A stretch of 64,000 bases of DNA from the NCBI GenBank assembly GCA_036867785.1, contig CP145410.1, forward strand, positions 1,116,001-1,180,000, read 5' to 3'. Positions 43,499 through 54,835 of this stretch are shown here, in pieces. A program made the position numbers and the translations under genes. The stretch's first letter is position 1, and each line of letters starts with the position of its first letter. A model generated the notes under the pieces. It saw only the letters and a list, made by a program, of their open reading frames with translations. It did no database searches and was not told where the DNA came from. This DNA is from Plasmodiophora brassicae (Eukaryota; Endomyxa: Phytomyxea; Phytomyxea; Plasmodiophorida).

Positions 43499-46400
43499 TC
43501 ACTGAGGCGCGGCGGTTGGTTCTGGGGCGACTTGGTTCGATGCAGGAGTGTTCATGGCCACCTTGTATTTGTCAGGGGTCCTTGCTCCATCGGGAGACGT
43601 CTTCGATTCCTGGCTCCCGGCCGTGGTGCGGTTTGGTTCATTCTGCAGGTCGGTATGGTGCGTCTCCGTCTGCTGCTGTGCGATTCCTGAGAATACGGCA
43701 ACGATCTTTGGTACGAACAAGATCAGAAGCGTCGCCGTCGTCGCCAAGAAAATGGCGAACCCGCCCAGGAGCAGCGACGCATCTGGCTGGCCAGGCTGAA
43801 TAAACCCAAGGATCGGTATCACGATCACCTGAATCGAAGAGTCAGCAAACTTGGTGATCTGTAGAAGGAACCGAGCAGCGATTTACAGATATCAACCCGC
43901 TGGTGTAGATTGCCAGGCCGATCTGCCTACTGTCGTTCAACGCTGTAACAGACGATCAGGGTCGAGTTGCGAACTGTGGAGCGGGCATCACCTGGAATGT
44001 TCACGTGGGACGTTTTCAGGGCGAGGATTGCTCCAACACCAACGAGGAGCCCCTACGAGCTGATGAGTTTTACAGCCAACACCCTGTGAATTTCAGGTAC
44101 TTTGTAGACGTAGATTGTCGTCAGGAACGTGCTCATATTGGTCGAGGTGCACGACAGGACGAAAGGGTTGATCAACGAGTCGGAGGGGTCGGCCGGGTTG
44201 GGATAAGAAGGTAACGTCGTCACGACGGTGGTGATCGGCCACGTGGACATCCAGACGACTAGTACAACGAAATCGGCTAGTAACAGCACGATCACGTAGG
44301 ACAATAGCTGAGAGTTCTTGATCTTGACAACCCGCATCTCGCCGCTCCCGAAGATCTATGAGCAATGCGTCACTTCACTGCTTGCCGATGGACTACTTCT
44401 GGTGGGTACCATTGCGACTCGGTAGGTTTTGGAGAACAGGACGCCGAAGGACAGGCTGAAGCTGGTCGTAAGCAAGACAATACGAGTCGTGCAGTTGTCG
44501 GCGTAGGCCTTAACGTCAGTGATGCTCCCTGACACTGCTAGCAGGATTTGGCAGATGTAGGCGACAATGCAGCCGACGATAATAATGTCGTTGAGGATCG
44601 GCGTTGACATTTTGATGTACCTTAAGTTGCGATAGTAGACGTTGAACCTATGCGGGTCAACGTTAAACAATGGAGGACGCAGGATAGATAATTGACTAAC
44701 GCAAGGATTCCGAGCGCGGCAGCAATGCCAATTCCGCCTAGAGAAACCATGGCTCCAACTGCCGCCGACGATGGCCCGAGTTGGACGCTCATCGCGATAG
44801 GAACGGCCACCGGGACAGTCGTTCGACCTTGAGAGAACACGAAAGGCAGCGTTTTCACGATATTAGTTTGATAGACAGTCGCGGCGGCGACCCATGCCAG
44901 CGTTCCGTCTGGCTGCTTCTGAACATTGTACAGCGAGTACGCTCCCAATCGGTCGCCATTGGCGTCCATTACAATTGTCCCCGTCTTCACGAAAACATGG
45001 ACTCAACAACTCATCCGGAAACGATTTGCACATGGAGCATACCGATCCATTCATCGTCGTCTGTCGAATCCACTGGAGGACGTTCGTGCGGGTCCAGGGC
45101 ACCCCGGCCTGATCCATTTTGTACAGCGTGTAGAACCCAAAGTGAATCGCATCGTAGAGGAATGCACCGGTATCCGCGAGAACAGGGTGCCCAAGGCCTG
45201 GATTACTGTTGTAATTCGCAGTGAATTGCGCCGTCATCTGTTGATAAGCGGTGGTGGAATGGTCCACGAGACCAGAAGTTGCAAGTACGCCTTCGAAGAT
45301 CGACGGGTCCATCCAGCCGGCGATGCCGTCTGTGCCCAGCCAGACGTACTGCGAAGTTGTCATGCCGAGCTTGGCAGCGACAGTGAGAACGGTCTTGGCA
45401 TCACCCGATAACATCGGCATGACTATGACGCGGACACCTGTGGACAATCTGGACAATAATTGCCTTCAGTGACTAGGTAGTCGAGTGACTGGAATAGTCG
45501 CGGTACATTCGCTGGAGCTGGTCGGTTGGATCAGCGGCACTGGAGAACTGGATGGCCGTTGCCACCGTTATGTTGCGGGTGCCGGCTTCTCGGACGAATA
45601 CATTCATCAGGGACGACCCATAGGTGTCCGAAGTACTGTCCCAAGCCGCCAGTGAGATCAGCAGGTTTCCTCAAGGTCGGCACGACTACCTGATGGCACA
45701 GACTACATTCCATCCGAAATACTGGACGGTTTGTGCAAGCGCTTTTCCCTGGAAGTTGTCTGTGCAAAGGTCTTTTCAGACACAATGTTCCCTGGAGAGA
45801 CTATGGAAGACGAACCGGGAGGAAACATGCGGGAGAACGTTCCGTACAAGCTTTTGTCGGACAGCACAGGTGATGTTGCTGTTGGCGAGATCTGTGCAGC
45901 GCACCTAAGGCGATGGATGGCCGAATACGTGAAGCGTTGCGTTACCATCGGCAGGCCGTTCAGATTAGCAAGGTGTGCGAACATAATCTATCCAGGGTAC
46001 CATCAGTCTCGTCAGTTAGATCATATTAGTTAGGCAGTATGAGGAAAGTCTACCGCTTGTGAGCTGTACGAAGGGCCTAGAGAAGGGAAGGTCACTAAAA
46101 CCCCAATGACGGACCATTATTACGGATTACCGATCAGCACAGGGACTCGCGGTGGAAGGTCCATCGAATCGTTGGTCAGAGCGGTACAGAAGAAGGCCTT
46201 GGTCGCTTGCATTGCATTATAATTTCCGTCCTGCCTGCAAGCCGCCGTTTAAGCCAGTGCCCGGCTTTATCGCGTAGGTGAACCTGCTAACCATCGCACG
46301 CGTACGGTTTTGCCTGGGAACCACCCTTTGCTTTGTACATCGTCAACTGCAATTTCGACCATCCTTCTTCCGCTGAACTCGTCTAAATTCTGCACCAACG

Positions 46401-46709
46401 CGAGCTCGACAACCTGAGAAAGCGGCAATGGTGGCGCCTGATCGCACGGATAGGTATTGCCTGAACAAACAATATATAAGCCGGAACACAGGATTCGGTT
46501 CGACGTAACGATCTTGTTACAGCATGTCTGGTTCACGGGCAATCCCGGCGTGAGCCGCTGACAAGGGTTGCTTTCTGATTATAGTACTCTCCCCATCAGT
46601 GCAATTCGCACATGGAGGGGGCTGACTTATTACCGCAAACGATCTGCCCCGCTCCTATGACCGCTGACGCTATCCAGATGCCGGCGAAGACGTACGTCCT
46701 TGTCGACAT
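43499..46709 (-). CDS. GABA-B-like class C receptor, copy B
   Basis: Tandem paralogue of copy A with the same exon order and orientation. Signal peptide MSTRTYVFAGIWIASAVIGA at 46709. The Cys-rich start is longer than in A (PVNQTCCNK, then an extra LCSGLYIVCSG block). Binding domain: VVELALVQNLDEF, AVDDVQSKGWFPG, HPVLADTGAFLYDAIHFGFY, VPWTRTNVLQWIR. The membrane part shows RYIKMSTPILNDIIIVG and seven hydrophobic segments; the last exon (GFIQPGQPDASLLLGGFAIF) is nearly identical to that of A, while the cytoplasmic tails diverge. About 850 bp with an RGS-like fragment separates the copies. Likely partners: heterotrimeric G proteins and the adjacent GRK-like kinase. Confidence 0.85.
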
Positions 46710-47051
46710 GAGGAACTCGAAAGTGGTTAACCTCGTGGCTCACCGGGTGATTAACGACTGTACGCAGGTCCGACATTAACAGTGCTCGTCACAGTGAACA
46801 TCGGAGAGAGTGCCAACTGCTGCATTTGTACACAATTGAATTTCGGGACCCAACCAGCCCGCATACGCTACCGACTGGGCGCCAGCCTAACGCCACAGAA
46901 TCAACGACGACAATCTACTGTTTGTTCAGACAACAGTTAACCCGCGTTCATCAACAGCACTCAGAACCTGAGTCAGGGTGACCTTTTCGGAGGACGGCCT
47001 ACTGGGCTCAACAAGCAATGCGTGTATTCGTGTCTGACATCTGCAACGTCA
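46710..47051. other. intergenic
   Basis: No coding signal recognised between receptor B (5' end) and the 3' end of the SmF gene; it probably carries the promoter of receptor B. Confidence 0.5.
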
Positions 47052-47455
47052 TTATTCGTCTGCTCGGTCCATTGCATGGTCATCGCCATCTGCATCTTCT
47101 TCAGGAATGCCTCGAATATATAGGACATTGTTGCATCTAGTCAAGGTTGTTCAAATCCACAACAATACGAATGCCACCGATGGCGACGTTACCTGATAAG
47201 AATCTCACCGAGATTCTCTGCAAATTTAGAATCGATCCACTCTTCGGTGCTGGCCAGCTGAAGATTCATATACGCGTCGGTGGACACCAGAAACCCGCGG
47301 TACTCCATGCCCCACTTCAATTTCACGGCCACCGGCTTCCCCGTCAGATCCGCCAGGAACGGTTTCGGATTGACGATCTACATCCCACATCGCCCATCAG
47401 CATCGATCGATCCCATCCCTGCACGGCCGGCCGTCCGTACCTGCGGCGCCGACAT
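47052..47455 (-). CDS. SNRPF: spliceosomal Sm protein F
   Basis: Member of the heptameric Sm ring on U1, U2, U4 and U5 snRNAs. Three exons, the first only 15 nt (MSAPQ); introns 47378-47440 and 47137-47192; 94 aa. Sm1 motif: [24 protein letters not shown]; Sm2 motif: [16 protein letters not shown], completed across the last intron. The [10 protein letters not shown] start and WGMEYRG identify SmF rather than LSm6. The tail is acidic, as in the human protein. Too short per exon to stand out as a single ORF. Confidence 0.93.
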
Positions 47456-47624
47456 CGTCACCAAAATCCGCCGGTACGGACTTCCCAACAACAACACCAT
47501 CACCCCGTGCCACGCATGCAGCCTCAGAGACGGAACCTGCACGAAGCGTGCCACGGTACAGTACACGCTGCGCAAGTAGGAGGACCACAAGCAGATATAT
47601 CCGGGCTGACCAGCGGCACATCGT

Positions 47625-48407
47625 TTATTTGCCCTGCGTCCACCATGGTCGATGCTCGTCACGGATATCGTATTCCTTCCTGGAGAATTCCTTGTCGTTC
47701 GTGTCGCACAGCAGGGCGCAGAGGAATCCGGCGACCGAGTCGCCCTGGAACAGCCTGCCTTCGTCGCGCATTCGGCGGAAGTCAACGACTCGTGGCAAGG
47801 TCTCTTCGGAGGTGTCCAGGATCGACGCCATCATGGGCGTGTCGGCGCATCCTGGCCGTGCGCTACCGACCGCAATGCCCATTGGCGCCAGCTCGTCCCG
47901 CAGACAGAGGTATGCCATGTGCAATGCGGCTTTGGAGACGCAGTAGGCGCCCAGGCCCGCTTGAGCCCGATGCGCAGCGCCAGACGAAACGTGCAGGATA
48001 CGGGATCCGCGCGCCATCTTTGGCAGCAACTTGGACGTCAGCAGGATCGGCGCCACACAGTTCGTGTTCATGACATGAGATAGACCCTGTTCGGACGCAT
48101 CGGCAAGCGTGCCAAACGGTTCCGCAGTGCCTGCGTTATGGACCAGGTACATGACGATACCGTCTTCTGGGATCTGCTTCGCCAAACGATCCCGATCCTC
48201 GGATGAGGTGATGTCGCCAACGACGCCGATCATCGTGGCGGATTCGCGGGCGCCGCACAGCCGGACCGTTTCTTGGATCGGCTCCGGTCGTCGCCCAATG
48301 CCGATCACGTTGACCGAGCGCTTCGTACAAAGGTCAATGCACAGCGCGCGCCCGATTCCCGAACCAGCACCTGTCACCACCGCCCATTTCGTCGGTTCCG
48401 CCGCCAT
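47625..48407 (-). CDS. short-chain dehydrogenase/reductase
   Basis: Single exon, 260 aa, classical SDR size. NAD(P)-binding motif TGAGSGIG at residues 12-19, a GRR after strand 2 that suggests NADP, HNAGT (NNAG position), the catalytic Ser in VSSGAAH, and YCVSK for the catalytic Tyr and Lys. RPGCADTPM follows, as in sepiapterin reductase and related SDRs. The substrate cannot be fixed; sepiapterin-reductase-like is a reasonable guess. It shares a 156-bp divergent promoter gap with TMEM107. Confidence 0.87.
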   Translation of the reverse strand: MAAEPTKWAVVTGAGSGIGRALCIDLCTKRSVNVIGIGRRPEPIQETVRLCGARESATMIGVVGDITSSEDRDRLAKQIPEDGIVMYLVHNAGTAEPFGTLADASEQGLSHVMNTNCVAPILLTSKLLPKMARGSRILHVSSGAAHRAQAGLGAYCVSKAALHMAYLCLRDELAPMGIAVGSARPGCADTPMMASILDTSEETLPRVVDFRRMRDEGRLFQGDSVAGFLCALLCDTNDKEFSRKEYDIRDEHRPWWTQGK

Positions 48408-48563
48408 CGCCTATTATAAACGCGACGTCCCCGAATGCGCGCCTTCCCCAACGGTTGGCCGCTCGGGCCGTCCAACATATCATGCCACTTTGCTCCTTGC
48501 GCTGCTCAGAAGGGCAGCCGGTGACGAGCGCAGCCCACTGGAGCCAGTTGGACCGAAGACAGG

Positions 48564-49219
48564 ATGGGCATCGAGTCGACGTTGTTGCCGACGAGGTTCT
48601 TGCTGACAACGGTCCATCTGATGGCAATCCTGACGCTGTTCAACTCCAAGGTCGGGTGCCGGCCGCGGATCGCGTCCGCGTTGTTGACCAGGGGGTTTGG
48701 CTTCAGGATGCAAACATTCGTGCCGCATTGCCGATTTCGTATACGACGGTACAGTACTCCAGCATGAATAACCAGTCAGAGCGCATTTATGGCCGATCAA
48801 GGCTAACGTTAGGACTGAGGGGGCGTATTGTAGGATGTTGGCCGCCCTGTGGATAGCCGTTGTCTGCTTCATCGTGGAGTACCTTGGCATGTTCAGCGGG
48901 GTATCGATCATGAAGCATGCACACAACTCCTTCTGTATGCGCATTCGCCAGTACATGCGGTTACCCATCAACTGAGTGCCTGTCCCACTTGGAGACGTCG
49001 TTGCGCACTTCATTGGAGCCATTCTGATTGCATCGTTCGCACTGGAGTCCTGGAACATGTTGGCGATTTGGTATGTCGTCATCCCTCTCAGGTCGATCGT
49101 CAAATCCTTCGCTTGCATGCCAAACGCGACGTTGATTTTCACACAGCCTCGTACCCGCACTTCTCGAGGCGTCGGTGCTAGCCCAAACTGTTCTTTATGG
49201 CAGCCTCCAATACATGTGA
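48564..49219 (+). CDS. TMEM107: TMEM107-like ciliary transition-zone protein
   Basis: Four-pass membrane protein of the MKS module, the gate at the base of cilia. Five exons (introns 48651-48706, 48754-48833, 48935-48994, 49092-49146) give 134 aa (human 140). Order of landmarks: LLPTRFLLTTVHLMAILTLF (TM1), SKDANIRAALPISYT (matches SRDSNIQACLPLTFT), TM2 ending EYLGMFSGVS, HFIGAILIASFALESW (TM3) and a final TM ending in LVPALLEA. Its presence implies that the organism builds cilia or flagella, for example as zoospores. Confidence 0.85.
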
Positions 49220-49411
49220 GAAACGGCATCTCTTCTTAAATACGCATCTCGTCGTGGGGCAGGTGCATCGTTGCTTGGGTTGCACTTTGTATCGGCACCG
49301 CCGCGGCTAGCGTTGCGGATATAGCACCGTGCCCTAATATTCGTGCACGGAGTCCGCCACGGTGTTGCGCACGAAGCCTGTAGAGCGGGAGGAGTCCGGT
49401 GTACCGCGATC

Positions 49412-49842
49412 ATGGTGAAGGTGAAGGCTCACGAAATCCGCTCCAAGAGCAAGGATGATCTGCTGAAGCAGCTCGATGAGCTGAAGCACGAGCTTGCTCA
49501 GCTTCGTGTCGCCAAGGTGTCTGGAGGACCGGCTTCGAAGCTGACGAAGATGTACGCTCCGCACTGTCGTACTTCAATGAACCGTTGCTGACTGTATGTG
49601 CTCTTCGTAGCAAAATTGCTCGCAAGAACATCGCTCGTGTTCTGACGGTCTACAACCAGACGCAGAAGCAGCACCTGCGGGAAGAATACAAGGACAAGAA
49701 ATACAAGCCTCTTGACCTGCGCCTGAAGAAGACGCGGGCGTGGCGCCGCAAGCTGACCCCGGCGGAACTCGCCATCAAATCGAAGCGACAGAAGTCGCGC
49801 GAGTCTGCGTTCCCGATTCGCAAGTACGCCCTGATGGCGTAA
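49412..49842 (+). CDS. RPL35: 60S ribosomal protein L35 (uL29)
   Basis: Cytosolic large-subunit protein near the exit tunnel. Two exons with one intron (49552-49610), 123 aa, exactly the usual length. Family landmarks: [20 protein letters not shown], the [19 protein letters not shown] helix rebuilt across the intron, [19 protein letters not shown] and [12 protein letters not shown] at the end. The start is the ATG at 49412 (MVKVKAHE); the in-frame ATG upstream at 49343 would add a non-conserved leader. Confidence 0.96.
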
Positions 49843-49974
49843 TTTCGATCTAGACGCGTTCCCGTTCCGTAAATCAATACATTGTTGATCAATGAACGCA
49901 GGCGTACCGCCGACACCGATATTTAGTATGGGGCGCGTGCCGATTCACAATCGCGGGCATTGTTACCGCGAACC

Positions 49975-52405
49975 ATGGCCGACGTCGAGGGCGCCGTACG
50001 TAAGGCTCTGCAGGCCTTACTAGAGTGCACCGTTCGCGAAGACGTTATCCACCATCTGACAGTGACCATGTCGCTGAAAGCGGGCGCTAAGAAGAATAAG
50101 GATATTGCGTCGGCGCTGGTTCGCGATGGTGCATTCCAGTCGCTCAGCGTCGTGCTTCAGCGGTATTCAAAGGTATATCTGCGTTGCCGGCCAGCCGTGG
50201 ACGTTCCCTGTCTTAACGAGCGATGCCTCGCGTCAGGACGAAGAGGTGTGTCTGTTGGCACTGAAAGCCATATCGAACTTCGCGTCCGCCCAGGACACGG
50301 TCTCGGCTATGGTCGAACACGAAATCCCGCTGCTGCTGATCAGGACCATTAAGCGCCATTTGACGTCGGCCACCATCCTCGAGGTCGGTATCATGGTGCT
50401 GGCCGATGCCAGTCGCAACCCGCACGTGCGCGACCTGGTTCGCATTCATAACGGGATCAGCGCCATCGGGGACACCATCAGTGTCCACAAGACGAACCCG
50501 AAGGTGCTCGATGCGGCGTTCTACTGCCTGGCGAACCTGACCGTCCAGTCCCCGGATAACATCGCCAGCATCGTCGAATCCGGGTGCATGGGCGCTGTTA
50601 TCGACGGTATGATGAAGTTCAGCACGGCCCCGTCCTTGGTGGAAGCGGCGCTGGCCACCCTGAACAACGTCTGCCGCAACGGTATCACCGAGCGACGTCA
50701 CGTCGCCGACCTGAACGCGTGCCATGCCATGGTCGAGGTGCTCAAACCGCTCGTGGGCCAGCGGAGCATCGGCCTCGCGAAGAGCTGCCTGGTCGCCATT
50801 GCAACGTTCGCCCAGTGCCCTGAGAACATTGACGTTCTGCTCGATGCCAACGCGCTGAATCTGATCTGCACCAAGGTCATGGTGTACCGCACCGACCTGG
50901 ACCTCGTCAAGGTCGGCATCTCGACGATCGCCATCGTGGCCACGTCCTGCTCCGATGCGACGCTGCCAGCGCTGCTGGAAACGCGATGCTTGGCGACCGT
51001 CCTCGTCATCGCCCGGGCGAACCCTTACCAGGATGCGATCCAGGCCGCCATCCTGCAACTGTTCACAGGGCTATACTCGCGGTTCTCGAACGCCCATTCC
51101 CAGTTGCTGAGCACGATCCGCCTCATGTCGATCCCGGTCGCCCTGTCGTCCATGTACTGTTTCCCGAAGAACGCTATGATCGCCAGCGCTGCTGCCACTC
51201 TGCTAACGGGCGTTCTGACCGATCAGCAAGTTCGCGGCCGGCTCGAGCTGATCGACATCTTCCCGACCGTTGTGCGCGTCGCCATGGAGCAGATCGACAA
51301 CCATGACGTTGTCAGGCTGATGCTGAACCTGCTCGCTGAGCTGATGACGTTGAACGTCACCAGCAGCGCTGTCGAAGGAAGCAACATGCTGGACCTGGTC
51401 GGGTACATCATCACCCAGCCGGACACGAACCCGAAATCGCTGGAGAGCGCCCTGGCCCTCTTGTCGCAGATCGTCACCCATGGCGACAGCAGCGAGCTGG
51501 CCGTGCAGATGCTCGCCAAGCCGTTGTTCGACATTGCAAGCAACCCGGAGACGTCCAGGACGGCAACGTACCCGGTGCTGGCCGCCATCCTTGGCGACCT
51601 CGCGCAAACGACGACGGGCGCTGAGATCCTGCTCCAGTTAGGATTCATCGACCTACAACTGAAGATCCTGGCGGAAGAGTCGCGGCACCCGATGCTCGTC
51701 TCGATCATACTGGAGTCGTTACGGAAGCTGATGCGAAGCAGTCTGAAGGCGCGTGCCGACCTGAAGCAGAAGGGCGCCGTCCGCATGGTCGAGACGTTGC
51801 GGTTCCAGCATTCGGCGGAGGCGCGCGTGTCGCGAGCCGCTAACGATTTCCTGAGAGATATCGAGTCGACCGCATTGGCCAGCAAAGCGCGAACCGGGTA
51901 CGCCAAGCCCATCGCTAGTACCGACGGGTTCAAGCTCCCCGAACTGGACCAGAACGTGCGGCTGTTCCTCGTCGCTGGTGGTGTCCTGGTGAAGCACTGC
52001 AAGAGGGCCCTGCCGAGAAAGATGAACGTATTCGTGTCGCCAGACCTACGGTTCCTGGTCTGGAGGGATCCCGGTAACCAGAAGTCGAAACCAAGATCGT
52101 TCTTTCTGGACAATAGCGACCGGGTGGTGGCGGGACGGGCCACGCCAGAGCTCCAGCGGCAAACGATGTTCTATACGCCGGCAGCGGAGCCGCTAGCGTT
52201 CGCCGTGTTCATGAAGGATGGACGCACGCTGAACTTGGAGGCGCATACACCTGCCCTGCGGCAGCAGTGGGTACAGGCACTCAGGGAAATCATCCGGTAC
52301 CGGCAGGACCTCGCCAAGCTGACGACAGAGTCAAAGGACAATCACAGCGGGAACTCACTGAAGGACGAGGACAGTACTCTGTTGGGAGGGTTTAACGAGA
52401 TCTAG
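49975..52405 (+). CDS. armadillo-repeat protein with C-terminal PH domain
   Basis: Two exons (intron 50173-50236), 788 aa. Residues about 20-610 are alpha-helical armadillo/HEAT-like repeats; recurrent LALKAISNFAS, FYCLANLTVQSPDN and LATLNNVCRNG type segments are visible. Residues about 650-770 form a PH-like domain (FLVAGGVLVKHCKR, FLVWRDPG, FAVFMKDGRTLNLEAHT) ending with the diagnostic C-terminal helix Trp in RQQWVQALREII. It is probably a membrane-recruited scaffold; ARM-PH proteins are known in oomycetes and other protists. No catalytic motif. Unlike its neighbours it has almost no introns. Confidence 0.8.
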
Positions 52406-52599
52406 GCCGTTATAAATACACGTATATAACCCTGTCAGGAGGTCTGTTTCTTGAGCTCGTCCATACTCTTAGCAACGACGAGTGTCCCGTTAGCTTCAAA
52501 CCCGAAATACACGGTCCCGTGGGACTCTGGTGAAGCGCTTGGAGCAATTTCAACAACAACAAGTTTATGCTTGTACCTGGAGCCCCTCGTTAACAATTG

Positions 52600-54411
52600 C
52601 TAAGCAGAGGGAACACGAGATACCGCGTACCTGACGTCGGTGCTGACGCTGGCGAGTGTGAATGCGTTATCCGGTCCTCTGTACAGCTCGACGTCGTCGA
52701 GACGAAGAGAGTACGTAGCAACCGGATAGACGGCATCGCCTTGCCATGACACATTGATGGACGCTACATTGTTCTTGATAACGCCTGCGCTGAGAACGGG
52801 CTCAGGCCGCCAGTCGTTAACGGCATTGCTGGGAACCAAATCCAACGGAGACGCCAAGCCCCATCGTAATGCTCCATTGACAAACAGGCTCAGCAACGAG
52901 GCCTGCATCATCATCGTCCACCTGTTTGGTGGCAAACGGACCGAAGCGAGTGGCCAGATTGATAGGGCAAACGCATAGTGATGGTAATGAGGCACTGATC
53001 CTGGAGACATCAGACCCAGAAGCACAATGATCACAATGATCGGCCCCAGCGTTTGGAGATATAGCGCTCCGACAGAACGAAGCACGCCAGCTTCTCGGAT
53101 TCGCCGAACCATGTAGGCGAGTGATACGACAACAAGGAGGAGCAACATGACAAGGAACGTAATCAGTAACGGAGACGTCAGGGACAGCTTGTAGTCAAGG
53201 CCGAAATTGAGAACAGGGCTGATGGCGCTAAGGAAGTCGATATTGAGGAAAACGAAATAGGGTACAATATAGTACAGGAAGAGATGCAGAGGTCGTTTCT
53301 CGATGCTGTTACCGATTTGATGGCGACCGCCGCATTCCCAGAGCAACCAGGAGAACCCACCGAGAACAGTACCATTGTTCAAGATTAAACGAGCAAACGG
53401 AACCGGATCGATCTGTGCATAGGCGACGCCTGCAGTGTAGATTGCACCGGCTGCGACGATTCCGATCCATAGCGTTCGCGCACCGACACGGACGGCTAAC
53501 AGGGCCGCCATTGACAAGAGAAGGACGATCGGCAATAACACGACCCAAATGTCACGACATAACGTGGTGGAATCCGCAGGTTCCACGACGTACGACATGG
53601 GGAATGGCGCCGGGAATTCAACTGCAACATTCTTAATAGAGGAACCTTGCCGACCCCACTGAAGCGGTTACCGGATTGGATGCCATTCTGGTAACTCGAC
53701 GAGAAATACGGGGCAGATCCCGATAAGCGAAACTTGAAGCACCCTCCCAGTGGGCCTATGAGGCCGCTAACCCCGTCGTCAGTTGATTAGAGGGGTCGAT
53801 TCACTATGCTGGAGATTAGGTAGCAAGCACCTGTGAGTTGCAGACAGGCATATTCCAGAATCCGCCCGATAAGGAGAGCTGCCGACTGCAATGCCAGAAA
53901 CACTTAGTCTGGGAATATGTCTGACATGCAGTACCAGCAACTGACTGGGGACGAGTTTCTGGTATCCAGAAACGCAGCCTGCAGGGCAGCGTGCACTGTT
54001 CCACATCCCATATGGGTCAGCATCAGCGTACGAAATCGACATTGGCGGAAACAACCGACGTTTGCCACTGATCCGAGCTGAACGGCAGGCAGTCTTGTGC
54101 GCCGATGCCACATTTGCTCGCGACATTCCATGCAACAACTGTCCAATTGACAACATCAAGGGACACACAATGCCGATACGATTACGCGCCCAACCGCTAT
54201 TGCACGCCAACACATTATCAGGAGGTGCGCCATCAACGGTCGCACCGTAATACTGCAGGCCGATCACGACGGCATTGACAGCGATCACCGCAGCCACCAC
54301 TAGATACTGACGCCGATCCCGTGACGCAAGCCACCGCGTTTGCGTCGCCTGGCCGACCAGAGCAACATCGTGATCGCTGTCGTCACAGCCCAGCACGACC
54401 GCACCGGGCAT
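52600..54411 (-). CDS. LCCL-domain multi-pass membrane protein
   Basis: N-terminal membrane anchor (YLVVAAVIAVNAVVIGL), then an extracellular LCCL domain: KCGIGAQDCLPFS, ARCPAGC, SPYRADSGICLSA and YQNGIQS, pieced together over short introns. After VEFPAPFPMSYVVEP comes a membrane half with seven to eight hydrophobic segments (52800-53560) and a short C-terminal beta-rich extension (INVSWQGDAVYPVATYSLRLD). This order, TM-LCCL-multi-TM, is that of a conserved fungal family of unknown function. The start at 54411 is provisional: a minus-strand exon at 54472-54678 might precede it. Internal exon borders in the LCCL part are only partly worked out. Confidence 0.72.
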
Positions 54412-54835
54412 TGTGCCGAACAGTTTTGCACGTTCGGCTGACGTGTCCCTTTAACAGGCCCACACACCGACTCACCCAAGTTCAACGACACCCAAAAATA
54501 GGCCGCCCCATGAATCTTCTGTACGTGCCGCAGCTGTCTGTGCGCTGGAAGTAGCCGAGCTGGCAGGCGGCAGTGCAGCCGCTCTCTGACGCGTGCTCAC
54601 GACAAGCCAGTACGTCGAGACTGGGTATTTCCGCAGATTATATTCGCCACCCTTTGAATAGAGCCTGTCGAGCAGCACCCACCGACCATCTCCGAGACTC
54701 GTGCCTCGCGAGTGCTCGCTGGGTTCGTTCTGTAATACCTGCCGTGGTCGTCGGCGATGACGACCTCACCCGTTGGGTCGCAACTCGCAAGCGCTGCAGG
54801 CTGCAGTCGCGGAGGTGCGCCGGACAGTCAGCGAT
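54412..54835. other. divergent promoter region; possible first LCCL exon
   Basis: Between the LCCL gene (minus) and the Maf gene (plus). A 68-codon minus frame (54472-54678) ends near a GTGAGT donor and might be the true N-terminal exon of the LCCL protein. No other gene is seen. Confidence 0.4.

Noticed and set aside
47147-48073. 308-codon plus frame across the SmF and SDR genes
   Set aside because: Both genes lie on the minus strand with clear Sm and SDR motifs; the plus frame is Arg/Pro-rich noise.
49960-49974. Alternative start MLPRT for the ARM-PH protein
   Set aside because: The leading in-frame codon is not needed; the ATG at 49975 begins the conserved-looking acidic helix.
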